Shown here one piece after another: positions 21,751 to 33,126 of a stretch of 64,000 nt of DNA. Below the pieces are notes generated by a model. It was not told the DNA's origin. It made no database searches and was given only the letters and a program-made list of their open reading frames with translations. The position numbers were made by a program, and so were the translations under genes. Each line of letters begins with the position of its first letter. Position 1 is the stretch's first letter. Source of the DNA: Gloeophyllum trabeum ATCC 11539 (lineage: Eukaryota; Basidiomycota; Agaricomycetes; Gloeophyllales; Gloeophyllaceae); NCBI RefSeq assembly GCF_000344685.1, contig NW_006920420.1, positions 1,230,789-1,294,788 of the forward strand, in the 5' to 3' direction.

Positions 21751-24035
21751 CGACGCCGAAAGTTGAGTTGTTTCGGCGTTCGTCACTACCACTTCGGTGT
21801 AGGTCAACACGTCGCCACAATTCGCACGTTCCCACGGCTTCGCTTAGGGAACCCGGTTGCCTCATTTAGGTAATTCGTGTGCTTTAGGGCCCTGCAGTGA
21901 TGCTTTTTCACGCTATACAGCAGGCAAGCGATCCGCAAGGCGAATGAATGAGATTATCTCGAGGGTAAATCACGGTAATACTAACCGCTCGAACCCTAGG
22001 TCATGAAGGAGCTTAGGACACGCAGCCAGCTCCGACCAGAGCATGTCGCATGGCCATCGTAGCAGCGAAAAGCATACCTACGCTGTCGTCTCACTTCTTG
22101 CGCTCATCTTGGCGTCACAAAATTCTGTGTTGTGCTCGGTGAGTGGCTACGTAGACATTCTCTGGTGTGACCTGCGGAGAGCGTTGATGCACATAAGCTT
22201 CCCGAATCCCGGCTATTCAAGCACCAGTGAAATCCACGGCAAAAAGAACATCATTCTATTGAAAGGCTATAGCCTACTAAAGCTAAGTTGAGTTGTCAGT
22301 TGAAGGGCCCGCAAAAATAGAAGTGCATCAGGAAGAAGAGCCTGAGTGACATTCATCTCGAGACACGGAACGAGCAGGTGAGAGGCCCGAGTTCCTAACA
22401 TGAAGGTGAACTTACAGCGCGCTTCAGACAGCAGTGTCGATTAAAGTGACTTGATAGCTGATATCTCAGTCAATGGTCGGTGTCTGACGATCGACATCTT
22501 CGAGGGAAAATAATACGTCTAGTCATTTACATCGACGTTGTGACAAGGCTCCCACGGGGGCACTGGTCGTCCCCTACTTCAGAGATCGCCCGCTACGGTT
22601 CGCTAGACGGTACCACACATTCCTCAGGTTTTCGTACTCTGTCACTGCATATCGATCATTCATTTCCCCGCTCATTCCGCTTCTTTGAAGCAGTAGAACC
22701 TCTGCGTCTTGATCTAAACTCTGTTACCCGGTTTACCCACTTCCCGGCATTACGAAAAAGAGGAACGCGTGTTGGTGAGTATACGAGTGTGAGGTGCAAA
22801 ATTAATCAAAATATCTAACAGTGTCATCTTGCCGCGATACAGGTGTACATTATTCGGCGTCGAGTGCGGATATTACTGTCCTCAATCTTTTCCCCGGCGA
22901 TGCCTCCAGCTGTATATGGTGACAATTCCAAGGTTTGAAGACGCCTACTCAATGCGCAGGCAGCCGGAATGCACTATGGCACTTCGCAGGTATACCCGCC
23001 ATTGGGTATAATGCAGTATAACCCCAAGGGACGCCAAGAACAGTTCCCTGCCACGACATCCTGGCACTCAATTTCCTAATTATCATGAAGGTCCGTGCCA
23101 CAAAGGTTATATTACCGGCTGCGGCTCTTGCTTGCGCCGGTCTTGCATTGCATTCACATTTCTATCCCCCCCGTCCGCAGCAACCCTTACTGTTTCCAGA
23201 CGAATCAATCACAAAGGGACGCCTCGAGGCTTTCATACAACCACGACGTAGCACTGCCAGGGTCGAACGAAGGTTAACCCGTCGCAGTTTGCCGGTCATG
23301 AAGTGGCTGTGCCCGATGCGTGAAATTCGGATTCCGCAGCCAGCCAAAGCTTCACCGGTGCACATTGGGTGCACCTCCCGGCGTTTTATCCTCCATTGAT
23401 GCTAACGTATTCCCAGAACGAGGTCCCTGGAATGCATGAGCTCAAGCTCCGGTAAATGAGAGTGGAAGAGGAACTCGACTCCCGATCATTGTTACTGTCA
23501 ATCTCGCCCCACCGCAGTGCGTCTCGAGCGAGGTGCCCTTGAAGGAAGAAGTCCTGCGTGGTCCTGCGGTCTGTGTGGCAGCGGCTTCGAATTCACTTCA
23601 AGATGCTCTGTCTCGAGTTTACCCCATATATCTATCCCATGATGCTCCTGTATGCTTCCGTCCTGGCCCTACTTCTATTCTGCGCACCGCAGCAGCTCTC
23701 CCCGCATTCTTTGGCGACCCTTGGCCTTCCATTGTTCTTCCCCGACAAGACCCCACAGCGTACGGATGTTGCATCCCATGCCCCGCAGTGGCTACAACAG
23801 CGACGTACAAGAACCGAAAATGAATGTCTAAGACTGCCAATAGGGGCTACACATGCGTATCAAAACGAAATACAACATCTATTCTACACCTATCTATGCA
23901 CGCACTCACAGGAGTTTTGTCTATTTTAGCAGTGAAACACCAATACCCCAGTATAAGCAACTGAACGTCGTTCTGGACGGGACTCTAAGTCCCACTTTTA
24001 ACATTTGCACTGAAAAATCACGACTATCCCAGCCA
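21751..24035. other. Intergenic region with unresolved small frames
   Basis: About 2.3 kb with no recognised gene. A plus-strand frame at 22480-22818 contains FRTLSLHIDHSFPRSFRFF and LRLDLNSVTRFTHFPALRK, faintly like leucine-rich repeats of fungal F-box proteins. A frame at 23085-23399 begins MKVRATKVILPAAALACAGL, which looks like a signal peptide but leads to no known mature protein. Neither is called as a gene. Confidence 0.4.
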
Positions 24036-25949
24036 TCAACTCTCCGCCTTACCCTCCTTGTACTCACCCACCTCGTGCCGCTCCTTCAATTCATGCTCGT
24101 CATGCTCATCATAATCCGCGCTGCGTAACAAACCTTCTTCCAGAGTGGCTTCGCCATTGTTCAGGCCAACACCGCGGTGCGCGGGGATATTCGTATTCTC
24201 TTTGGTCAGCTGCACGTCGTATTAATGAGAAGTAAAAGGAGAAAACAAAGTATAGGTTGAGACGTACTGCGACGTAGATGGCAGAGGTCATGATGATCAG
24301 TGTACCGAAGATCGAGAGCGCGGACGGGGTTGTGTGGAAGAAGAAGCGCTCGAAAGCGGTAGCGAATATAATCTAGCAATCACATCAGCACTCAGCGCAG
24401 GATAACGGGAAGGACAGATGTACCTGGACGTAGTTACCCATCGATCCACGCGAGACAGTTTCACGCTGTAAACCCAGGGTTACCATCGTCTGTCACACAA
24501 TATACCGTCGGATTAGCAGCCAATCCTACTGGGGGGATGGGGCGGGACGTAGCGTACCTGAGCGACGAAGCCAACTACTCCGATGAAGAGAAGCATCAGA
24601 ATCCACTCTGGGCGAGTGGGGAAGACGAGGTGCGGGCGCTGCCACAACATCCTATCATAGCTGGTTCAGATCTCGTCAGATTGATGAAAGGTAGGAGAGA
24701 CTTACGCTAGACCTGAGGCCACGACGCAGTATATGGAGAAAGACGTGAGCGAGTGCACAGCATGCGCGCGTCTCCCGATTTTACGTATGCAGAGCGCTGC
24801 AACCCGTCAGTCCAATTCACGCTCCTGAGTTTGCAGTAGTAATACCTGCGCCAGTCCCTCCGAGGACGCCGAGTAGCGAGAGCCTAAGACATTTATAAGC
24901 TGTGGATGGAGGCTAACGCACGAGTTAACTCACCCGACCGCCATAACGCGTTCCGTTGGCGTCCCCCGCTCGTAGGGGTCACCGTGCCCCCCTTCGAGGA
25001 CATGTCCATAGTCAGGGGCCTGCGGTGCACTGCCGAATAGAAATCGTGGTCTCGCGATGAGAACGACGCCTAGCAAGCTGAAAACTGGCAAGTACACGAT
25101 GCCGCGGATTAGGAATGATAACAGACAGCAGTAATCCACTTACGCCCGGCGATGCCTTCTCTCAAGGTGAACTTCTCCTTTAGTATCAGCGCTCCCGCGG
25201 CAGCGGTGGTCAAGGGGCCGAGGAAAGTGAGTACGGTCGTGTCAGACAAAGAAAGATAGTTGAGGGAGAAGTAGACTCCGAATAAGCCGAAGAAACTTGA
25301 GAGACGAGTCAGCCTCCGCAGGTGGCTCACTGGGGTGCATATCACATACCCAGAGAAGCCTCGAGTTACCAGAAGTAATCGGACGCCCTTGGGTCCGAGC
25401 CATGGATCTGGCACTCCCATTACGAGCCTTGAGATAAGATAGATGAGCATAACCTCAGTCTCCAAAAAGAGTGCGACATACATGTAAGTGATACAACACA
25501 TGTACGTGATAAGCTACGAATACCAAGTTCAACGTTTGCGGCGTAACAAGTGACTTCGAATACGTACCATTCTGACGAATACAAGCTGTTAAGTCGCTTC
25601 AGCAATGACACATGGACAACGTTTGGTCTCCACCACTCACCTCAAGCGTAGGCACAGGCTCGTCCAGGCTATTCAACATCTTAACGGCCACATTCATGAG
25701 GGCGAAGAACAGCTGCGCAGATGCGATCAGCAGCAGCCCCGCGTTGTTCTCCATGAATCTCCTGCATAGCAAGACTGCTGGCTTCAACACTCGAGGACAT
25801 CGAATGGTCCCTCTCTGGGACTTGGGTGCGGGGCGCCGTGACGCAGCCTCCGGGGCTGGTATGAACGCAGCTCGCTCTTGCTCAGACGCAGGGACGTCGT
25901 AATCCGAGCCATCTGGAGAGTATACCGTGAAACCTTTATCTGCAGGCAT
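24036..25949 (-). CDS. EamA/DMT-family transporter, copy B
   Basis: Complete paralogue of the partial gene at 2-1229. The first exon (25641-25949) starts MPADKGFTVYSPDGSDYDVP, a cytosolic N-terminus of about 65 residues, then the first helix (NNAGLLLIASAQLFFALMNV). An 18-nt exon (25568-25585, LVFVRM) and a 32-nt exon (25482-25513) follow, then VPDPWLGPKGVRLLLVTRG and LNYLSLSDTTVLTFLGP, GVVLIARPRFLFG and further exons. MTSAIYVA is followed by a last exon opening LTKENTNIPAHRGVG and an acidic tail ending KEGKAES before a stop at 24036-24038. EamA transporters carry ten helices as two repeats of five; substrates vary and cannot be inferred. Reading frames stay open through about nine exons, so the gene looks functional. 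Confidence 0.88.
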
Positions 25950-26727
25950 GTCCAGTTCACTGGCAGGCTCAGCTTAGGCTGGAGTGAGTGGAAGCTTGAA
26001 GGGACCGTCGATTACTATGGGTGTGCACTATTTACGACACCATCGAAGGAGCAGAAGGATTCCATGGGTGTGTGACCCAATAGGTACGTACTTAATCCAT
26101 TGTGGGGGAGGGGAGTCGGGGCCGGGCCGAGTTGGTCTGGCGTCTTCGGCAGACTCGGCGGTGGTCCATGGTGGACTTTCTTCGGTCCTTTTGGAATTAC
26201 TTAGGTGCTCTGGCCGGGACTGCACCGCTCTTGCACCGTTCCACCCCTGCCAGTGCGCTGCTTGGCTCACGACCAACCTGTCGTACCGCCATTGCAGGCA
26301 CATCGGGAAACAGCAATATCAGCGAATGGCAACCGCTACGTGCGGGATGGAATTAATAATGTGTGCTCCAGATTCGGAGACCAACTTTCCATCCGGACTC
26401 AGAGACATGATAATGCCACAGCTCAGTTCGGTGGGTATGATTCTAGTACTTCTTTTGCCGCATCTTTAAGGTTACTTGTACTTGCAGCAATTAGCGGACT
26501 TCTGTCCTTCTCAGCGGGGCTGCGTGCGAGAAGAGCCGCAGCGGGTGCTTTCCAGTCAATGGCCATCACTCAATCACTGACGGTCGAGGTGGTGCAGCTA
26601 ATTATACTAACAAGCACAGCAAGTACCGGCTGTTCACAGGTTATAGCTTTCAGTTATAATAGCTTTGATCTCCTCAGTCTCTTCCCCTCTCCCCTACTCC
26701 CCTACCCTACTCTTGGATCCAGGACAT
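25950..26727. other. Intergenic, divergent promoter region
   Basis: About 780 bases between the starts of the transporter (-) and the next gene (+). It must carry both promoters. Open frames here lack recognisable motifs. Confidence 0.4.
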
Positions 26728-28137
26728 ATGGCTCCTCCCTCAGCTTGTTGGGATATCTATGCAAGGCAGCTTGCTAATCTCCGGCATGGGCATGCGCTCT
26801 GGGAGCCTGATGTCAATGACCCCAATTGTGGTGTGGCTGTTGGGGATGTGGGATTCCTTCGTCAGGACGTTTTCGTCCGTCTTCTCAATGCTCTGCTTCC
26901 TGCGGATGATCCGTCGCACGAAGCGCACGGTGTTCCTGGGGACTTCAGACCGCTCGCTATCCCGAGTGGTCCGTTACTGTTCCTTGGTAGGTCTCCCTTA
27001 CCATCTGGAACCTATCCATCTAGGACTGTTTGAGTGGTCTCTGCGGACTTGCAGATAAGTGGGTAAGTCCTTGTTACTGTCCTTATGAGAAAAAATGCTT
27101 TCCAACTTTCGTAGGAATCAGATAATCATGCCAGAAAGCGGCCTGAAGCTCTCCTTTTCTGAAGAGGAAGGTGCAACACTCATTTTGTTGAACCGAGCCC
27201 AGAGGACGGATACCTTCAAATTGGGTTCTTTCCGCGAGCACATGCTCCATAACTGCCGCGACTCGCTAAGATTCGCAAATGAGCAATGCGGCTTCGAAAT
27301 CACCCTTACCGACGTCTTCTTTGTTACTGGGTACGATAAGACGACGCACTGGGCAGTCACGGCATTTTCAAGCGGTCATGTCAAGGTCGGGGCAGGGATA
27401 GGCGCATTCGCTCCTGGAATTGTCTCTGCGTCGTTTTCGTTGGAGGGTGGCTGGAGGACAGAACCCGGAGTACTTCGTAACTGGGGTCCAGAGAGGAGTA
27501 TGCAGCACCGAGGCCCACACTCCCAGTTACCCGAGCTGTCTTGTGACTCAGATCTTGCCTATGATTCAGTGTGTCTTTATTAGGGGATTCCGGGTCAAGG
27601 ACAGACGACCGTGGCCTCTCAGGATCATAGCAGCGGCAGGTCCTGATGACCTTGGACCTACAGAGAAGGAATTTCGGGAGAATGGTGTGCTTGCCCAGTC
27701 TTCTTCGACAACCTCTCTTTCTGCCCGCTATGACACGTTGAACGTCCAGAATGTACCAGAAGAAACAGAGGTCAGTGCTGTCCAGACATGCTATCCGTAT
27801 CCCTTATCACTACCAGTTAGCCCTTCAACTTGCTCAGTCTAGTATTAGACTACATTCTGGAGGTGAGAGTCTATCAGTGGATATTTGCATGCCAGAGTTC
27901 ACTTCCCTTAGGACCCACGAGTAGAGCTTGCTATTGCTTATGACGAAGACCTCATGCACTTTATACAGGTACTGTCCTTGGCATCTTCCACAAGGGAAAT
28001 ACGACGAATCATTACTTATCTTTCACTATGCTGACTATGATGAGATCGCATCCGTCTTAGCAAGTAGACAGCCATCCCTGTCTATTGATGAGGAGGCTGG
28101 TTGTGAGCCCAATCCGATTGAATTCAACGAATCATAG
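26728..28137 (+). CDS. Conserved hypothetical protein of an Agaricomycete-expanded family
   Basis: Multi-exon gene. Exon 1 (26728-26986) starts MAPPSACWDIYARQLANL and contains GHALWEPD, VAVGDVGFLRQDVFVRLLNA and LLPADDPSHEAHGVPGDF. After one or two introns a second block reads LKLSFSEEEGATLILL, a charged helix HMLHNCRDSLRFANEQCGF, then DVFFVTGYDKTTHWAVTAF. Later exons give QCVFIRGFRVKDRRPWPLRI, and FNLLSLVLDYILE spliced to DPRVELAIAYDEDLMHFIQ. From memory this block order recurs in many mushroom-forming fungi as uncharacterised proteins, often in expanded families. I know of no established biochemical role. Splice sites around 26987-27115 and 27510-27570, and the exact 3' end, are uncertain. 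It may run on into the AT-hook frame just downstream. Confidence 0.65.
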
Positions 28138-28215
28138 AAACAGGACCTTGCAGACGGATTCGTTACTCCAAGGAGTACTCTCACCAATGGTTGGCTTGAG
28201 TCTGCTCATAGAGAG

Positions 28216-28644
28216 ATGACCCCTTCTACATCGCCAAGATCCGTTAGATCCGAGCCGGACGGCACTCACACTCAGGCAGTCGGACCTCCTGGTGGTCGCC
28301 AGCCAGACCCAGCGATGCTGAAAAAAAATCCACCTATGGTCTTGACATTCACCTGGCCCTTTGAGGAAGGACAGAGACCTTTCACAGCATCAGAAGAGCC
28401 TACGACACTATCCCAATCAGTTAAGCGCGGCAGAGGCCGACCGAAGGGCTCCAAGAGTAAGAAACATGATACAGCTGCAGTCCCACCGGCCCAGGCTGTA
28501 GAGAAGCGTAAGAGAGGAAGATCCCCCAAACAGGTGAGTCGTAGCGTGATCGCGCCCTTTTCCTATATTAATACATCATATAGAAACCGGGATCCCAGGC
28601 GTACGAAAGCAGCCCACAGATTCAGCCGAGGAGCAAACGGATGA
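28216..28644 (+). CDS. AT-hook-containing reading frame, possibly last exons of the preceding gene
   Basis: Starts MTPSTSPRSVRSEPDG and carries VKRGRGRPKGSKSKK, a textbook AT-hook core (RGRP flanked by basic residues), followed by EKRKRGRSPKQ, a second basic patch. AT-hooks bind the minor groove of AT-rich DNA, so the product is probably nuclear. A GTGAGT directly after SPKQ and an acceptor ending TATAG near 28583 allow splicing to KPGSQAYESSPQIQPRSKRM. It could be an independent small gene or the C-terminal part of the conserved hypothetical protein upstream, which ends within 80 bases and is on the same strand. I cannot decide which. Confidence 0.5.
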   Translation: MTPSTSPRSVRSEPDGTHTQAVGPPGGRQPDPAMLKKNPPMVLTFTWPFEEGQRPFTASEEPTTLSQSVKRGRGRPKGSKSKKHDTAAVPPAQAVEKRKRGRSPKQVSRSVIAPFSYINTSYRNRDPRRTKAAHRFSRGANG

Positions 28645-29215
28645 AGGTGAGACTCCTGTCAGATATTCGAACTTTCTGGGGCATGACTCCGTCGTCAGTC
28701 TGATTCCGATGAAGACGAAGCGGGACCTTCGATTAAGAAGAGTAAGCGAGGAGAGTAGTTGTCAACCCTGTAGCATTCCTAGCTTGGAAGCGACCAACCC
28801 CAGCACTACGTTCTCCCAGACTTGCATGGCGTATAAAGATAATATGAGTTCCAATCAGCCAGAGATACTTCACTCCGTTTCCCGTTAACAGACCATGAGC
28901 GAGGGCGATTGCTTTGACCTCATTGATCTTCTCTACTCAGTACCATAGACATTGTGCCTTGACTTGACCAGTGATACAAATATTCTACAAATATCCTTGG
29001 GTCACAGGGAGATACGTTACCAACATGTAGGATACCCATGAGTAGTAGGCGCTGATGTGAACGAGATGATTAGATATGTGGATCATGCGAGGCGCAGCAC
29101 CCTCGCAGCCCAATGGTAACATGGCAGCTATTGACGATGCAGCTTGTGCGGATTAAGAGACCAAGGCCCTCTCACGGGACACCCCTGTAATTCTCCAGCT
29201 ATCCGCATAGTCTCC
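28645..29215. other. Intergenic between convergent genes
   Basis: About 570 bases, probably 3' UTRs of the plus-strand AT-hook frame and the minus-strand oxygenase-like gene. No coding signal seen. Confidence 0.45.
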
Positions 29216-31058
29216 TCATGGCCCGCTGATATACGGGTCCTTCAGTGGACTGAAAGAGAAACGAAGAAGGCGTAAGTCACGCACACTTCTCAAAGCTTTC
29301 GGGGCCCTATTGATAGTGACTGTTAAGTGAGAGGACTGGACCGCAACAAATGTACGCACGATTTCTTCAAGTCGGAAACCTTCGCACTTATTTCTCGGCG
29401 ATGCTACATTCTCGGCATCCACTAGACCGACTGCGACAGTGAATCGTTCGATAAATGTACCCAAGCTCGTTGGCTTAGGCTTATACCACGGTCTTCGCGC
29501 GTACCTGTCGACAGAAACATGAGTGTGACACCCACACGGTACCCACGGAATGTCCCCACCTCGTCGGATGCATCCGTGGAGCAGAGTCAGGCGAATGCTT
29601 AGGAGTGTCGTCCTTAACAAACAGTGAAGGAGATCGACGTGGTAGCAGGCAATAGCGCTGGAAAAAAGCAAAGCCTCCTGTAAGACCCCTTGCGATGGCG
29701 TGGAGAGACCAGGGTTGCTCCTTATACCTAAAGATGCATGGACTGCTTCAGCATCATCCTCGAAAGAGAAGAGACTTAAGAAATGACCAACATCATAGCT
29801 ATACGCACGCGGTCTTCGAGCATGCAAATCACGATGCGTTGGAGGAAATCTTTGATACCAAACTTCTCGGGCGCAAACCAGAGGAATTCGTCTACCGTCA
29901 ACTGAGCAACGTGATGATTTGTCTGAGCGGGTATCATGTAGCCTTCCTCGTAATTCTGTCTCGGCCATTAGCAACGTTCTTGCCAGACCATCTGACAAAC
30001 GGCGCACCGCACTCCACCGTTCTAGATCTCCGAGCGTTTGTGGGATGTCGGTTATGTTCATCCGCCTGCCGACTTCGATCCAAAACACAAAGTATGCCTG
30101 GCTAGAGGTTATTCCGGGAGACCAACACGATAGAACGAACAGAGCGTACTTGCTTCTCCAGCTCGGAGAGCTCCCGCCATCCGTACCGCTTCATCCATTT
30201 CTATGCAATGTTCAAAAAGTCATAAGAAGTCAGCTAAAAAGTACTAGTCTCAACTGCGCTTACAATTGGTTCCAGGATAAAAAGTGACAGAGTATATAGA
30301 TAGTCATCGTTGCTCTGCGTTATGTTTCGACGCGGTCAGTTTAGGTTATGGTTGGTGGTTGGCCGTGACGTGATAAATTCAAACATACTATGTCATATTT
30401 GCCATGTAGCCAGTTGGTCCTGGCTATCGCGATGGCACACCGAGGATCAAACTCTTCCTCTTCGCCACGCTTGGAGCCTGACGCAGCCCGCGGATCGAAA
30501 TCAAACTTGCCCGATATCGGACATGTCACCCAGGTGGCTTGGGAGAAGATTGTCAGATAGGGTTGCCCGCTGCCGCTCGAGGGACTAATGACGCTCACTT
30601 ATGAGGATCTCGGTCTACTCCCGATATTGGTATTAAGGGTTAGTCGTCAGGGGGGGTCGTAAAAGAGGGCGTACGTCTGCGTAACGCCTAGAGACGTTCT
30701 CTCTGGCGCCCAGCTGCCGTGTTTTGGAGAGGAGGCCGGAGATGGTAGGCTGTATCACAACGTCAGCTTGGGTGCACCTTAAAGGGGCTCATAGTGCAGA
30801 GCGACTCACGATAGCATAAGTTTTGAACAGCGCAAATGAGAGTGCGATCGTCACAAGCGCAGGCATATCCCATTGGGACGATAAATGAATGATCTGCTGC
30901 GCTTCCGCCGGTGTGAGCGACGAGATTCTTGGTCCATATTTCTTGTGGACTTCATGGTAACGTCTCCACCTCAGGGCCTGTACAATGCCGAGATACACCA
31001 CCAAGAGTACGATAAAGAGCGCAGACTTTGGCCACGGCCACCAGTTCAGGAGCTGCAT
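29216..31058 (-). CDS. MpaB/rubber-oxygenase-like (DUF2236) membrane-anchored protein
   Basis: The first exon starts MQLLNWWPWPKSALFIVLLV, an N-terminal membrane anchor, and continues LRWRRYHEVHKKYGPRISSL to LFKTYAI. Later exons splice to PTISGLLSKTRQLG and SRRYAD, then ATWVTCPISGKF, CAIAIARTNWLHGKYDI, SNDDYLYTLSLFILEPI, KWMKRYGWRELSELEKQ and AYFVFWIEVGRRMNITDIP. This order matches the fungal proteins named after MpaB, the ER-bound oxygenase that cleaves the prenyl chain in mycophenolic acid synthesis; the fold is shared with bacterial latex-clearing oxygenases. The C-terminus (RRPWYKP, CEGFRLEEI, then GPESFE) is also typical. Junctions near 30620-30680 and in the middle of the long last exon are unresolved, and the stop may lie slightly left of 29216. 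Substrate unknown; no biosynthetic cluster is visible. Confidence 0.8.
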
Positions 31059-31888
31059 AGCAGGAACCACTTGGACGGTCAGTGGGGTACAGAAGAGAGA
31101 TGGACAGAGACTGGAGGGAGGATGATCCGCGGCCTTTTCATTGTGGGCTGTGACCAATGACCGCTGACCCAAGGCATTTATGAGTAGAAACTGCTGAGCG
31201 AGCGATCCGAAAGAAGCCTATCTATAGCTAAGATCCCGATATCCAAATCACCTAATTCCGAGCCGCGCCTGGTATACCGACTTACAGCTTCATATCCTTC
31301 GCTATACAAACTCTGGTGGCTCCGTTACTTTAGAGCGAATCCGTTGTGGAACAAGACAGCGTCGGAATCTATTCGCCCGATTTCAGAGCAAGACTGTCAA
31401 GACGTGTATCCGTTATGTAGACGCTTCCCTTGCTACAGGGGTACCGCCGCAAGTAGCCAGTGATCTGGGGCCTCTCAGGGAAATGACTGCTGCACGTGTA
31501 CCGGTATCTGTGTGCATCTACATTCTTGGTAGCAAAGCAAGAAATGCAGATAATAAGTGCAGACTCAGGTAGACGAGGGATAGACATCAACTTCACGGAC
31601 TTCCGCGGAGACTGTCGACACGCCGTAGCGCCCAGGCAAGACAAGCTATGTTGACGGCTGCTGACGGATCATCAAAGTCGCACGTCTGTGGCTGGAGATC
31701 GGAGAGGTCAAATCGCACCCGCATTCGCGCTTCCAGATAATCCTTTATGATACAAGTAAGGCAATGATATTACAGGGCTGGGTATCGGCGTTAGAGAGCC
31801 ACCCTTGGATCTGACAAGTGCTAACATACCGTCCATCGGCAATACAGTACGACTAAGGTAGGACTCATCGAGGACGCGATAGACAGGT
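31059..31888. other. Intergenic, nothing recognised
   Basis: About 830 bases between the oxygenase-like gene and the TAF11 stop, both on the minus strand. Contains the promoter of the former and 3' UTR of the latter. Confidence 0.45.
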
Positions 31889-32926
31889 CTAACGTACAAA
31901 GAGACGCTTCGCGCGCAATGGCCGAGCTGCGCCAACCCTGCCTGTCTCCTGCTGGTATATCCGGTATGCTTCCCGCAGGTGGTCCGGGGATAATGGTCCC
32001 GATTCCCCTCGACGCGATTGGACCGCTCGGGCTGGGATGATGCGAAGCGCGTAAGCGGGGGACAGCTGTCATGGATTGCGGGAAGACGTCATTACCTTTC
32101 TCTATGATTTCGCCGACGAAGACTTTCGAGAAACCGGCGATTATCTGCGCGATCGGCTGCGAGACCTGCTGTCCGAGCGCTTGCTGGACAACCTGCGTGG
32201 AGGACGCAACCGGTCAGCCGGGGAATGCAGACGATGCGCGGGGAGTATGGTAAGCACCTTTCTGACTGCTTGCTTGGGCAGCGCATGGCGGCGGTAAGCC
32301 TCGAACCGGTCGTACTGCTCCGGCGTGAAGTTGTCCATGAGAACTCTGGTTTGAAAGGCCGTCAGTGGTGCCGTTAAGCGTATGCAGAGAAATTATGCCA
32401 CGCACTTTAAGTTGTCCTTCGACTGGCTCTGCCATGATAGTTGCGCGGAGTAGTCATCATCCGCCATAGCGGGTAGCATCTCGTCCTCTCCCTCCCCTTC
32501 ATCCTCCCCAGCAGGCGTTCCACGCGCTGTGCCAGCTGCCGGAACACTCAAAGTCGCACCTTCTGGTAATAGTACGGGAGCGGTCGCAACCTGACTACTT
32601 GCTGCATTCTGACCCGCTTGGCTCTCCTCAACCTTTGACGCTGGGTTTGCACTGGGCTGGCTTGGTCCAGCAGTGCTGCCGCTGGGCCCTGCAGTCGACT
32701 GGGGCCATTGCAATGTTGTAATCTGGCTCGTAACGGGTCCAGGCGTCTGGGAAGGAGGTCGCGGTGAACTTGTCCTTAATGCCGTTCCCGCTGCTTTTGG
32801 TTTTCTACCACGTTTCGCGCCAGTCCCTCTGGGTCGTCCATTTGGAGTGGGGGTTGCTGGCGTACCAGGCAATTGAACGTGGTGTTGGACGAAGTTATTG
32901 TAGGGTGTATTCATGGTAGAATACAA
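31889..32926 (-). CDS. TAF11: TFIID subunit 11 (TAF11, TAFII28-like histone fold)
   Basis: Predicted 282 residues from exons 32406-32926, 32258-32345, 32096-32192 and 31889-32031, all junctions in frame. The first exon encodes a disordered Pro/Ser/Ala-rich N-terminus (start MYSTMNTPYNNF; MNTPYNNF is an alternative start). It includes TGAKRGRKPKAAG and an acidic patch ending in EDEMLPAMADDD. The TAF11 histone-fold domain follows: VLMDNFTPEQYDRFEAYRR, QAVRKVVQQALGQQVSQPIA, QIIAGFSKVFVGEIIEKAR, AVQSRRGESGPLSPDHLREA. TAF11 pairs with TAF13 in the TFIID complex that recognises core promoters for RNA polymerase II. The gene is complete and single copy in the window. It stands head to head with a zinc-finger gene about 200 bases away. 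Confidence 0.93.
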
Positions 32927-33126
32927 GCAGGCACAGGCGGTATATAGGGCAAGAACAAGGGAAGAGCAAGGAGCACCGTTGAAACGTTGAAGTTGAGCGG
33001 CTTGTAGTCACCACCAGCCTTTGCCACAATGCAGGCGACACAAAATACGCGTAAACAGGCGCCCACAACTTGTCCACAAACTGCGTCAAGAACGGCCTCG
33101 ACGACGAGCTCGGCACTGTTGCAGCG
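32927..33126. promoter_or_regulatory. Short bidirectional promoter between TAF11 and the C2H2 gene
   Basis: Only about 200 bases separate two divergent starts. A TATATAGG-like sequence near 32940 lies close to the TAF11 start. Sharing of control elements is inferred from the spacing. Confidence 0.5.

Noticed and set aside
21970..22020. A GGTTCGAG-like T-arm on the minus strand, possible tRNA
   Set aside because: The flanking bases do not pair as a T stem and no acceptor or anticodon arm could be found.
22480..22818. Leucine-rich-repeat-like frame
   Set aside because: Only one or two faint repeats, no start with support and no continuing exons found.
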